Below the pieces are notes generated by a model. That model was not told the DNA's origin and did no database searches. It was given only the letters and a program-made list of their open reading frames with translations. A program made the translations under genes and the position numbers. A stretch of DNA of 64,000 nucleotides from positions 372,001 to 436,000 of the forward strand of contig JAMXDE010000018.1 in assembly GCA_026770025.1 (NCBI GenBank). The letters are read 5' to 3'. Below, piece after piece: positions 41,701 to 50,938 of the stretch; positions within the stretch are counted from its first letter, which is position 1, and each line of letters opens with the position of its first letter. The DNA is from Craspedostauros australis (Eukaryota > Bacillariophyta > Bacillariophyceae > Mastogloiales > Achnanthaceae).

Positions 41701-42327
41701 GGGAAGGCAAGTGAAGGCGATGTACCAAGTGGGGGTGGTGCGAAACACCGATGCACCAGCACCACAGAGACCGCAGATGCGCTCGGAGACAACTCCACAA
41801 CGACCGCGAACACGAGCAGCTGCTCAACAAGGAAAGTACAGCCATGGGAATGGGTCAAGATGTAACATATAGCAAAGTAATAACACACAAATGTCCATCA
41901 AATATGGCGTGTGTATCGTTCCTGCAAAGAGGTGCGGCCACAAATCGTTGTGGTGCAAAAGGAAGAACGCTGCGGAACGATCATGTCCTGTGAAGAGCGT
42001 GGAGGACGTGGATAAGCATGCAATGAACGTATGTATACGAAGAACTGTGATGAGATGCAAGTGGCTCAATGCATCCAGGAGAAGCATTGAGCCATAGTAA
42101 GCAGGAGGGCATGCCAGGACATTGAGAAATCGGAAAAAACGATATGAGGGGGGGAAAAAGTGAGCGCGAACAAATAGTTTTAGTCGAGGTGGTCGAAGAA
42201 AATGCCATCGCGATAAAACGTCGCGTTACTTGATTTTGGTCTGAGGAGACCAATTTTGGCACTCCTCAAATTCACTTTGTCTCCTGAGACAATTTTGGAC
42301 TTTTATCGTGGACGAATTTCCTCATGG
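38770..42327 (+). mobile_element. DNA transposon X, copy 2 (3,558 bp)
   Basis: Begins CCATGAGGA and ends TCCTCATGG, and lies directly after copy 1 with only atat between them. The same tetranucleotide follows its right end (42328-42331) within the split gypsy LTR. It is full length and not interrupted. It differs from copy 1 by scattered substitutions and small indels, roughly a few percent by eye. Confidence 0.9.
39162..41872 (+). pseudogene. Transposase of transposon X, copy 2 (broken)
   Basis: Same structure as copy 1: exon 1 39162-40105 (944 bp in both copies), donor GTAAGT, acceptor at 40182 or 40218, and exon 2 to 41872, about 877 codons. In-frame TGA codons lie at 39600-39602 and 40640-40642, and both are sense codons in copy 1. 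The two copies therefore carry non-overlapping nonsense changes. Blocks IVTLDDDKVH and LMTDRGYNCRS are conserved. The length and intron are shared, so this is a true gene family and not chance open frames. Confidence 0.78.
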
Positions 42328-42721
42328 ATATGAGAAGACACCTCTTCAACCAACCATTGACCTCCATTCAAAACAAGAAGGCTAATAGAAATTGACCAAG
42401 AGGTGCAAACCGAATAATCTCGAAATGCATGAATACGATTGACCAAGAGGTGCAAACCGAATCATCTTGAGATACGATCGACCAAGAGGTGCAGACAGCA
42501 GAAGAGAGAGAGATAGCTCAAGTAATCATAATTTTTGGAATTACATCATCAACACCAACCTCAATCGTATCAAGTACAAAATCAATCGTAGAAAAAAATA
42601 CAACTTCAATCGTACGCCGGCATAAGGCACTTGTCGTCACAGTCATAGCATGGATATCCAACCTGCTTCAACTCAAGCGGGGAATCTGATGGTGAATTCC
42701 AACTGCAACTGCTGCTGCATC

Positions 42722-43506
42722 TGTTGGCAAGTTCCGCTCACGGTAACCTACGATCGTGGAAGATGGTGTTGGTTGATAGTCGTCTGTTTGCTATTTCATT
42801 ACGTTGACACTCCGATACTCTCAGTGTCCGTTCGTTCTCTTGCCCGATGCTCTCGGCGCTTCAATCTGTTTCGTAGATTCAGTCTCCGACTATGAGTCGG
42901 TACGCGAGATCCTCTCTCGCTCCTCTCTGTACTCTCTCTCTCAACATCGTGTGCTTGTGCTACACGATACTCCGTGTTCGATGCGTACTCCGCATTCGAC
43001 ACTCTGTTCATTCAGTACTGGCTTCTACTCCATGAGTACTTACCATTTGAAGTTCACCTTCAGTATCCATGATCTTCATGGGTCATCACATCTTCGCCTC
43101 CTGCTCTGACTTGGAGACAGCTGTCGACGTGGTGACATGTTGACATCCTGTCGACGTCAGTAGGCGTCCTTCTGTTCTCCAGATGTCACGTTCCATTGGT
43201 GATGCAGTAGTCTGTCAGATGATATCGTCATCTGAGGTTTAGTTGGGAAGTACCTCGAGATTCTCTTGGTACCATTGATGCATGGACGGACGATCTTCTG
43301 ATTCTCTCAGAAATCGTTATCTGCAAATTTCCTCCAGAAATCTTGCCCCTTTTCGTGTGTTCCATTTCCCCTGTAATTCTGACGAATCACAGTATACTAT
43401 CGACACGAGTATAGTTATACCGTCCAAGTGCGTATGAGAGAATAGCGGGTGAACGATGCACATATACACGTACATCTTGACATATACTCACATATACATC
43501 TCGACA
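42722..43506 (-). repeat. 3' LTR of Copia 2 (785 bp)
   Basis: Starts TGTTGGCAAG and ends CTCGACA on the + strand. Recurs at 49787-50573, 59629-60420 and, inverted and diverged, at 50939-51744 and 58283-59090. Confidence 0.92.
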
Positions 43507-43526
43507 CCCTTCCTGTGTGCATTCGG

Positions 43527-46500
43527 TCATTCGAATGTTCTCGATGTGTCAAGGTACGACTTCTCATGTTCACGTTGCAAGTCGGCCTTGATGTTCTTGG
43601 TGAATCCGTCGCTTGTGTTCTGCTCGGATTTGACGAAAATGATTTCGATGGTTTTGTTGATTACCATATTCCTCACGTAGTGATGGCGCACGTCGATGTG
43701 CCGCGATCGTTGGGATGTTGATGGGTTCTTGGCGATGAAGATCGCTCCGATGTTGTCCACACGGACCTTGATCGGTGTCTTCACTGGGACGCCCACACTT
43801 TCGAGTAGCTGCACAACGAAGAAGATCTCCTTTACCGCTTCGGAAAGGGCAACATATTCTGCTTCGGATGAGCTGAGTGTGACGGCCTTCTGTGCCTTGG
43901 ATCGCCAAAGGATTGGTACCTTGCACAGGTATAGGATGAATCCCCCTACGCTGATTCTTGTGTTCTTGTCTCCTGCATATTCGCTATCGCAGAAGAGCTC
44001 CATGTCCCAGCCGTCGTCGTCTGGACGCGCTGGATGGATCTTCAATCCATAGTCCTTTGTATCGATCACATACTTGATGATCCGATACATCTCCTTCATT
44101 GCGGCCTTGGTGGGCCCAATCAATACCTTGGAGAGTTCCCTCACAGGGTTCGCGATGTCTGGTCGCGAGTGCTTGATGAGGAAGAGTAGCATACCGACGC
44201 CTCGGCGATATTCGGCATGTTCTTCCGGTCCGACCTTCTGCAGTCCGTTATCTTCGGATGGTCGTACGATGATTTGACCCGGGGTTCCCGGTGTCCCGTA
44301 GCGTTGCATCTTTTCAACCTTGGTTCCGAACTCTTCGATGAGGTGTCGGATGAGATGTGGTTGACGCAATGTCGCTCTAGTCTTGTCATGGTTCAGTTCG
44401 ATGTTACAGCTGAGGTAGTCTCCGAGTCCGCGCTCGATTGTCACCTTGAATTTGCTGCCTTGGATGTCCTTCAGGAATGTCTCCAGTGCTTTGGAGTCTC
44501 CGCAACAGAAGCAATCGTCCACGTAGATGGCCACGATCATGCTTCCTTCGTTCGTCTTTCTGTAGAACAGACACGGGTCTGCTGCGCTCTGTTCAAAGTT
44601 GATATTCTTGAGGGTCGATACCAACATCTTGAACCATTGCCTGGCGCTCTGCACAAGTCCGTAGATTGGCTTGTGTAGGGTCAGGGCTTCGTCTGCTTGA
44701 TGATCCATCCCGTTGGGACAGTTCATGTAGATCTCCTCGTCGAGGTCTCCGTGTAGGAATGCCGTTACGACATCGACGAGTGCGCAGTCCATCTTCTTGA
44801 TTAGCATGATCACCATTATAACCCGATAGGTCACGTCATGGATGACGGGTGAGTAATGCTCTTGGAAGTCTACTCCTGCGACTTGTGAATAGCCACATGC
44901 AACGAGCCGCGCTCGATGTGTGCCATCACGCTTCAGCTTGAAGACCCATTTGCACTTGCAGCATCTACGGCCGCGTGGGATGGCGTCTCGTTTGATCTTA
45001 CTGTACACCTTTCGTGTATCCATGGAATCGAACTCCTTCTTGATGGCTGCTCGATATCCCTTCCGATGGATAGGATCTGGGTGATTGAAGGCTCCATCGA
45101 ATGTTGTAGGTTCGATATGCTTCTCTGGTTCCTTGTTTTCGTCCTGCATCGACAATCCGATGTCGATCGCTGGTCTCTCGGTGATGATTGCATTCATCCC
45201 GTATAGTCCTGTTGTGCTATAGTGAGTGATCTCGATCTCTCCTTCATCTTCGTCTATGATTTCTTCGTCATCTGTAGTTTCGTTGTTGGAATCGTCGATC
45301 ATCTCGTCACTGAGTTCGTCACTCGCCTCATTGGATGATGGATCGCTCTCATAGCCTTCTTCCTTTCGACCTCGTTCGTTGAAGTCTGCGAGCTCGCGCA
45401 GAGCTCTGGGAATACTCTTCCCTGTAGTTGACTTGGGATTAGCTTCTCCCTTCCTGCCTCGTGCTTTGTGACATCGGATCCTCTCCTTTCTAGCTATGTC
45501 ACGCTTGCTTGGTTTGCTCGGTGGAGGTCTGGATGGTGTGTCATGTGTAGACCTCGCTGGTGTGTTCGGAGGAGTGACGCCTGTGTCATCGTCGGCTTCG
45601 TCGCCGGATGGTAGGATCTCATCATCTTCATGATTGGATTCGCTCCGATCTTCCTCGTCATTGTGGACTAGTTGAGTCGTTACTCCATCGTCCTCATTAT
45701 CCTCATCATCGCTGTCTGATAGGATGTAGTATCTGTTGCTGTCAGCGAAAGATACTCTCTTCGCTTCCGATGTTTGACGCGTTGCCGTCCTTGGCGTTGC
45801 TCCCTTCCGTCCGATGGTTGTGAAGCCGTCTGCATCCGTTGTTTCTGCTTCGTTGGATATGTTCGGTGCTGGTGCCCAGCCACGGAACTGTCCGTATGAT
45901 TGGTTGAGCCACTTGATGTCGCGTGAGCAGATGAGTGACTTGGTCGATGGTCTGTACATGTTGTAGACCCCTGATGCATGTTGGTGTGCATATCCGATGA
46001 ACACCATCTCTTCTCCTCTGTTCTTGAGTTTGGCGGTAATCCCGCTGTAGGTAGTCTTCACAACACCCACCTCTCCAAACGTGCGGAGTGCATCCGCATA
46101 TGGTGGATCGTTGCCAAAGAATTGTCGATGTGGTGACTCCTTCTGGTTCTTCGCTACAGTGATGTTGGCGATGGCGGTGGCAGTGCTAGCAGCCGCTGCC
46201 CACAGGCCATGCCTATACTCTTCGTCGAGCTGTGCTCCGTTGAGCATGGAGCGGACCTTGGTGTAGAGGTACGCGAACTTGCGTTCCACTCTGCCGTTCT
46301 GTTGCGGCGTGTTCGATGCCGTGTATTCGAATTTCACGTTGAGTCCTGCATCGATGAGAATATCCTGCGTGGATTTGTTCTCTCCGCTGTTGTCACCTCG
46401 GAAGATGATCTGTTGGTCACCAGTCTGTGACTTGATCGTTTGAACGAATCGTTTGATGTATCCTGGTTGGTCACTCTTGTTCTTGAGGAAGAAACTCCAG

Positions 46501-46931
46501 CAGTGATCCGTGCAGTCGTCCACGATCAGGGTCCAGTAGCGTTTATCTCCGAAGCTTATGTGTTTAGTGTAACTAATGTCAATGAAGAGCCGTTCGCCAC
46601 GGCGAGTTGCTCTCGGAATGGTTGCCTTCGGAATATTCTTCACTCTTGCATTCGCAACCGCGCAGTCACGACATACCGGCATCTCGCCGATAATCTTCCA
46701 TCCATACTGAGCGGCCGTCCGCTTCATGGTTTCGAGTGGCGCGTGCCCGAGCATTCGGTGCAGGTTCACTGCGCTGATCTCCTTGGATGGATTCTTGACG
46801 ATGGCTGTGCAAGCCTTGTCGTCGTCTGTTGGCATGATGGGATGCATCTGCACTCCCGTGATAAATCCGTTGGATGTGGGGAAGACTCGATCGAACACGA
46901 TCTTCGTTCCGGATCCGTTGATGATGTCCAT
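43527..46931 (-). CDS. Copia 2 pol region (integrase, reverse transcriptase, RNase H)
   Basis: About 1,130 codons. It shows a pre-integrase block (NLHRMLGHAPLETMKRTA) and an integrase core (FRGDNSGENKSTQD, later NTPQQNGRVERKFAYL). After a long acidic linker comes reverse transcriptase (VDVVTAFLHGDLDEEIYMNC, YVDDCFCCGD), then RNase H (SSSEAEYVALSEAVKEI) ending RSRHIDVRHHYVRN. This is the order of Ty1/copia. The 60441-62156 copy is a close relative. Confidence 0.92.
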   Translation of the reverse strand: MDIINGSGTKIVFDRVFPTSNGFITGVQMHPIMPTDDDKACTAIVKNPSKEISAVNLHRMLGHAPLETMKRTAAQYGWKIIGEMPVCRDCAVANARVKNIPKATIPRATRRGERLFIDISYTKHISFGDKRYWTLIVDDCTDHCWSFFLKNKSDQPGYIKRFVQTIKSQTGDQQIIFRGDNSGENKSTQDILIDAGLNVKFEYTASNTPQQNGRVERKFAYLYTKVRSMLNGAQLDEEYRHGLWAAAASTATAIANITVAKNQKESPHRQFFGNDPPYADALRTFGEVGVVKTTYSGITAKLKNRGEEMVFIGYAHQHASGVYNMYRPSTKSLICSRDIKWLNQSYGQFRGWAPAPNISNEAETTDADGFTTIGRKGATPRTATRQTSEAKRVSFADSNRYYILSDSDDEDNEDDGVTTQLVHNDEEDRSESNHEDDEILPSGDEADDDTGVTPPNTPARSTHDTPSRPPPSKPSKRDIARKERIRCHKARGRKGEANPKSTTGKSIPRALRELADFNERGRKEEGYESDPSSNEASDELSDEMIDDSNNETTDDEEIIDEDEGEIEITHYSTTGLYGMNAIITERPAIDIGLSMQDENKEPEKHIEPTTFDGAFNHPDPIHRKGYRAAIKKEFDSMDTRKVYSKIKRDAIPRGRRCCKCKWVFKLKRDGTHRARLVACGYSQVAGVDFQEHYSPVIHDVTYRVIMVIMLIKKMDCALVDVVTAFLHGDLDEEIYMNCPNGMDHQADEALTLHKPIYGLVQSARQWFKMLVSTLKNINFEQSAADPCLFYRKTNEGSMIVAIYVDDCFCCGDSKALETFLKDIQGSKFKVTIERGLGDYLSCNIELNHDKTRATLRQPHLIRHLIEEFGTKVEKMQRYGTPGTPGQIIVRPSEDNGLQKVGPEEHAEYRRGVGMLLFLIKHSRPDIANPVRELSKVLIGPTKAAMKEMYRIIKYVIDTKDYGLKIHPARPDDDGWDMELFCDSEYAGDKNTRISVGGFILYLCKVPILWRSKAQKAVTLSSSEAEYVALSEAVKEIFFVVQLLESVGVPVKTPIKVRVDNIGAIFIAKNPSTSQRSRHIDVRHHYVRNMVINKTIEIIFVKSEQNTSDGFTKNIKADLQREHEKSYLDTSRTFE

Positions 46932-46944
46932 CAGAATGCCGTTG

Positions 46945-49704
46945 TTACCAAGCTGGTAACCGTTGTACAGAGCCTTGTTCGTGGAGAAAAGGGTTCACCG
47001 CCATCTTGGGTGTGTACTTCACATCATCGAGTCGGATGACGTGACCAGTGTTATCTCGCTGCTTGACTTTCAAGCGAATGGATCCCATCTTGGGAGAGTC
47101 CAGCTTCGTGCTGTCTCCCACTTGGACGAAGGACTTGATATGCCACACGTTGAAGAGAGCGGCGTCCGAGTTGACGATGTGACACGAAGCTCCGCTGTCG
47201 GCGAGCCAGGTGTCCTTGTTGACCTTGTCCTTGTACTTGGTGCTCAGCTCGTGGAGTTGCTCCATAGCTGCCGCAGCTATCTCGTCGTTGAAGCTGCCGT
47301 CATCATCGTCTTCGTGGACTCCATCTTCGTTGTATGGAGGATGATGATCTCCGTCATCCATGTCATTGGGTAATTGCGCGTAGTCTGATGGAATCGTACT
47401 GTTCCGATGAGATCCTGTGGCTGGATCGTATGGATGGACCCGTGGTCGTTCGCGTAAGAGTACGCGCATACATCCTCCAAGGATGTAATGAAGATCCGTC
47501 TCTGGGATCGTCTCTGTCTCGGCTGCTTCTAGTATGCGATTGATCACAACCGAATTGGCGAGAATCTCTTCAATCGATCTGAAGTTCTTGGATAGGATGG
47601 ATCCCATCATGTTGACCCATATCGGTCTGAGTACTCCTCGTTCGATTCCTGGGAATAGGCTCACTCCTGCTTCCATCACTGCATCGAAGATGAGTTGCTT
47701 CTGGATCACCAATGCTGTTTCTGTTGCATATGGGATGGTGTCATGACGATGGAGGTAGTTGGACCTGTTGGGATCCTCGATTGGTGGGAAGTCGATATTC
47801 CCTGGGTACACGACACGCTCGTTTGGATTGAAGCTGTCGTCTGGATGATTGCCGTCCTCGGATTCGTCGCTGTCATCCTCGTCGAAGATGCCCGATCTGT
47901 TGTTCCCTGCCGCTGGGGGAGGAGGCGCCGCGCCGCGGTCCGCCTCATCGTCTTCATCTGCGCCGTCCTCGTCGGCGTCGTCGTCGTCATCGCTCATGGC
48001 CTCTTCGATGTCACTATCGTTGGCCTCGTTGTCCATCTCAGCTTCGTCGCCGTATGAACCGATCAGGTCGTGCGCGTTGAAGCAGCATTCGTAGCTCACT
48101 TCGCGTCTTGGATCCACCTCGTGGATGATTGGCTCCTCGCTGAGCCACTCCGGGATGATCTCATCATCCTGCACTTCGTCGTCACTCCCGACGTATTCGA
48201 AGTTATCGAAGAAGGAGTCTTCGATGTAGTCGTCGGACACCAACATGCAGAGGGGCATGTCCTTTGCTGAGAGTACCATCTCGTGCCCACTCTTGTCGTG
48301 TCCTTCCGTAGCCGCGTTGGCTTGTTCGTTGTTCTTCTTGCTTTCGTTGAACTTCTTCTTTCGGCACTCCGCCTCACGATGTCCGAAGATGCCGCAGTAG
48401 TTGCACTTGCCCTTGAAGCCGCTTCCCTTGTTGCGCTTTCCGTTCATTTTGTTGTTGTTGTTGTTGTTGTTTTTCTTGTTGTTCGATTTCTTGCGTTCTG
48501 GGCAATCGGCGGATCTATGGCCATACACGCCACAGTTGTGACAAGTACCCTTGAAGTTACCGGTGCTTGTGAAGCCGGTGTCGTTGCTCTTCGTGTTGCT
48601 GTCTTGGAAGTCGTCGACATATGCTTTGCCTCCTCTGTGCGTGGCGTATGCAGTGCGGAGTACTCCTCTGATCGTGTTGATGGTAACCAGTTCCGGATTG
48701 AACGTGAGTTGGTGTTGGAAGTTCACGACGTGGGTTTTGTATTCCACGCTCACCGTGCTGAGAATCTGCATGATCATTTCCTCATCCGTGATCTCATACT
48801 TGACATCGTGGAGACGCGATCGTAGACTCTCGAGTTGCGTGATGTAGATGTCGGGGTCCGTGTCTCTCTTCATCTTTTCGTTATTGAATTGGCGCTTGAG
48901 TTTGATCTTCGTCACTGCATCGGATGGTCGGAACTTCTCCGCGAGAACGTTCCACGCTGCGTGTGCGTCTCCTTCAGGGTAGTCGTCGGAGATGCATTGG
49001 TTGATGTACTGGATGGCCTGCTTGCCTTTTCCTTTCTCTGCATCCATCATGAGGATCAGATCGCTGAAGCAGTCGCATCCCAATTCGTAGATCTCCTCCA
49101 TCGCTTCCTTGGCTTCACCGGCGGCTGCCGCGATCTCGCTCACTGTTGGCACCTTGGTCTTGCCCAACATCACGTCTCTCGTCTTCTGTGCACGAGCGTA
49201 TGCCTTCGCTTGGGACTCCCATGTGCTATAGTCTTCCTGTTCACCGCTGAACATCGGCGCCTTGATGCGTCGCTTGTTCACGTTGGCTGATGTTGCCATG
49301 TTGGTTCGTTGTTTCGTCGTTGGTGCGCTCGCGCCCTTGATTTCCGTCGGTTTCTGTGTTGCCGATTCTTCGATTTTCGCCTGTTGTTGCGCGGAGATTG
49401 TTTTCGTCACAAATTCTCCTCCTGGTGGTGTCTCACTTTTCCCACCCTGTTTGGCTGTGCGAATGCTCTTCGTCACACCAGTCTCCTCTTGCTTGATCGC
49501 CTTGAGAATCCTCTTCTCCTCGCGGTGTAGTCTTGCAGACCGTTCTTCTTTGGTCTCGTCGATCGCGCTTGCGTCTGCGCCTGATAGGACAGTAGCCGCG
49601 GCTGCTTCCTTCTCTTGTCGTGGTGGAGTCTCACTTGCACCTTCTTCTCTCTTGATAGCCGGATTGGACAGAGGGATGTCTTTCAATTCCTCTTCCTCGC
49701 TCAT
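46945..49704 (-). CDS. Copia 2 gag-protease region
   Basis: About 920 codons. An acidic/basic N-terminus is followed by a UBN2/gag-like region (FSGEQEDYSTWESQAKAYAR) and two CCHC knuckles (CHNCGVYGHRSADC and CNYCGIFGHREAEC). A long Asp/Glu-rich spacer precedes a protease motif (WLADSGASCHIV). The spacer makes this gag unusually long for a copia element. Confidence 0.9.
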   Translation of the reverse strand: MSEEEELKDIPLSNPAIKREEGASETPPRQEKEAAAATVLSGADASAIDETKEERSARLHREEKRILKAIKQEETGVTKSIRTAKQGGKSETPPGGEFVTKTISAQQQAKIEESATQKPTEIKGASAPTTKQRTNMATSANVNKRRIKAPMFSGEQEDYSTWESQAKAYARAQKTRDVMLGKTKVPTVSEIAAAAGEAKEAMEEIYELGCDCFSDLILMMDAEKGKGKQAIQYINQCISDDYPEGDAHAAWNVLAEKFRPSDAVTKIKLKRQFNNEKMKRDTDPDIYITQLESLRSRLHDVKYEITDEEMIMQILSTVSVEYKTHVVNFQHQLTFNPELVTINTIRGVLRTAYATHRGGKAYVDDFQDSNTKSNDTGFTSTGNFKGTCHNCGVYGHRSADCPERKKSNNKKNNNNNNNKMNGKRNKGSGFKGKCNYCGIFGHREAECRKKKFNESKKNNEQANAATEGHDKSGHEMVLSAKDMPLCMLVSDDYIEDSFFDNFEYVGSDDEVQDDEIIPEWLSEEPIIHEVDPRREVSYECCFNAHDLIGSYGDEAEMDNEANDSDIEEAMSDDDDDADEDGADEDDEADRGAAPPPPAAGNNRSGIFDEDDSDESEDGNHPDDSFNPNERVVYPGNIDFPPIEDPNRSNYLHRHDTIPYATETALVIQKQLIFDAVMEAGVSLFPGIERGVLRPIWVNMMGSILSKNFRSIEEILANSVVINRILEAAETETIPETDLHYILGGCMRVLLRERPRVHPYDPATGSHRNSTIPSDYAQLPNDMDDGDHHPPYNEDGVHEDDDDGSFNDEIAAAAMEQLHELSTKYKDKVNKDTWLADSGASCHIVNSDAALFNVWHIKSFVQVGDSTKLDSPKMGSIRLKVKQRDNTGHVIRLDDVKYTPKMAVNPFLHEQGSVQRLPAW

Positions 49705-49786
49705 TCAGCCTGCTGCTCTTGAATGATGTTTGTCTTCCTCGCACGATACGATTCGCGGGCTCGCCCTGATCTATCGTTTATAAACG

Positions 49787-50573
49787 TGTTGGCAAGTTCC
49801 GCTCACGGTAACCTACGATCGTGGAAGATGGTGTTGGTTGATAGTCGTCTGTTTGCTATTTCATTACGTTGACACTCCGATGCTCTCGGTGTCCGTTCGT
49901 TCTCTTGCCCGATGCTCTCGGCGCTTCAATCTGTTTCGTAGATTCAGTCTCCGACTATGAGTCGGTACGCGAGATGCTCTCTCGCTCCTATCTGTATTCT
50001 CTCTCTCTCAACATCATGTGCTCGTGCTACACGATACTCCGTGTTCGATGCGTACTCCGCATTTGACACTCTGTTCATTCAGTACTGGCTTCTACTCCAT
50101 GAGTACTTACCATTTGAAGTTCACCTTCAGTATCCATGATCTTCATGGGTCATCGCATCTTCGCCTCCTGCTCTGACTTGGAGACAGCTGTCGACGTGGT
50201 GACATGTTGACATCCTGTCGACGTCAGTAGGCGTCCTTCTGTTCTCCAGATGTCACGTTCCATTGGTGATGCAGTAGTCTGTCAGATGATATCGTCATCT
50301 GAGGTTTAGTTGGGAAGTACCTCGAGATTCTCTTGGTACCATTGATGCATGGACGGACGATCTTCTGATTCTCTCAGAAATCGTTATCTGCAAATTTCCT
50401 CCAGAAATCTTGCCCCTTTTCGTGTGTTCCATTTCCCCTGTAATTCTGACGAATCACAGCATACTATTGACACGAGTATAGTTGTACCGTCCAAGTGCGT
50501 ATGAGAGAATAGCGGGTGAACGATGCACATATACACGTACATCTTGACATATACTCACATGTACATCTCGACA
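49787..50573 (-). repeat. 5' LTR of Copia 2 (787 bp)
   Basis: Near-identical partner of 42722-43506; followed by the tgcatc target duplication. Confidence 0.92.
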
Positions 50574-50938
50574 TGCATCATCAACTTCTATAAAAGAACT
50601 GAGCTGTTATGCTCTACACTACAATGCAACAGCACATGGAGAGATGAGCAATGACAGGGAGCAATGTCCGCCCTCAACACTGAACCATGTGAATCAGTGC
50701 AGAGGCGTATCAACTTTGTGACATCATTTCTTCATCCTACCAAGACTACAAACTAACTCATAATAACACAAGCCGAGATTAGTACAAACAGCACTACTCT
50801 ACTCATCGTTACAGTACCACATCTTCGACAAGTTCACACCTCTTGAACTGCATTGCACAGTTATCTCGAAACCAGCAGTTCACGAGGCTTTTCCACCGAA
50901 TTGTGTCACCAACAGAGCACGAATTTCAACTCCGTCCT
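50574..50938. other. Unit 1 host segment between Copia 2 and the solo LTR
   Basis: Matches 57919-58282 of unit 2. It contains a TATA-like word (ctataaaagaac) followed by ctacac words, which could be a core promoter, but no gene follows that I can support. Confidence 0.5.

Larger units (their letters stand above)
19640..42629 (+). mobile_element. Ty3/gypsy LTR retrotransposon carrying four later insertions
   Basis: The element starts TGCCCTAG and ends AAGGCA. It is flanked by the 5-bp duplication cttgt (19635-19639 and 42630-42634); unit 2 has the single empty site at 57833-57837. Setting aside the inserted elements, it spans about 5.5 kb. Parts in order: 5' LTR, gag, protease, reverse transcriptase, RNase H, integrase, 3' LTR. 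The order RT-RNase H-integrase and the RT box LVYLDDILVL place it in Ty3/gypsy (GyDi type in diatoms). The two LTRs differ by one substitution and one A-run indel over about 560 bp, so it is young. The coding part is broken by a Copia insertion, and the 3' LTR by two tandem DNA transposons. Confidence 0.93.
30385..42629 (+). repeat. 3' LTR of the gypsy element, split by DNA transposons
   Basis: The LTR occupies 30385-30645 and 42332-42629. The gap is the pair of tandem DNA transposons plus one extra copy of the atat target site. The two pieces together equal the 5' LTR in length to within 1 bp. Confidence 0.93.
42722..50573 (-). mobile_element. Copia LTR retrotransposon 2
   Basis: A 7.85-kb element on the minus strand with LTRs of about 786 bp, flanked by tgcatc (42716-42721 and 50574-50579). 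Unit 2 shows the empty site at 57919-57924. Two long frames cover a gag-protease part and an integrase-RT-RNase H part. The LTRs differ at perhaps ten to a dozen sites by eye, so it is older than the gypsy and Copia 1 but younger than the tandem duplication. It belongs to a different lineage from Copia 1, with longer LTRs and a larger gag. It looks largely whole. Confidence 0.93.

Noticed and set aside
30646-42327. Reading the whole 11.7-kb insert as one giant virus-like element
   Set aside because: Internal termini and the repeated atat show two tandem 3.56-kb DNA transposons plus one nested 4.55-kb DNA transposon; no capsid or polymerase gene is visible.
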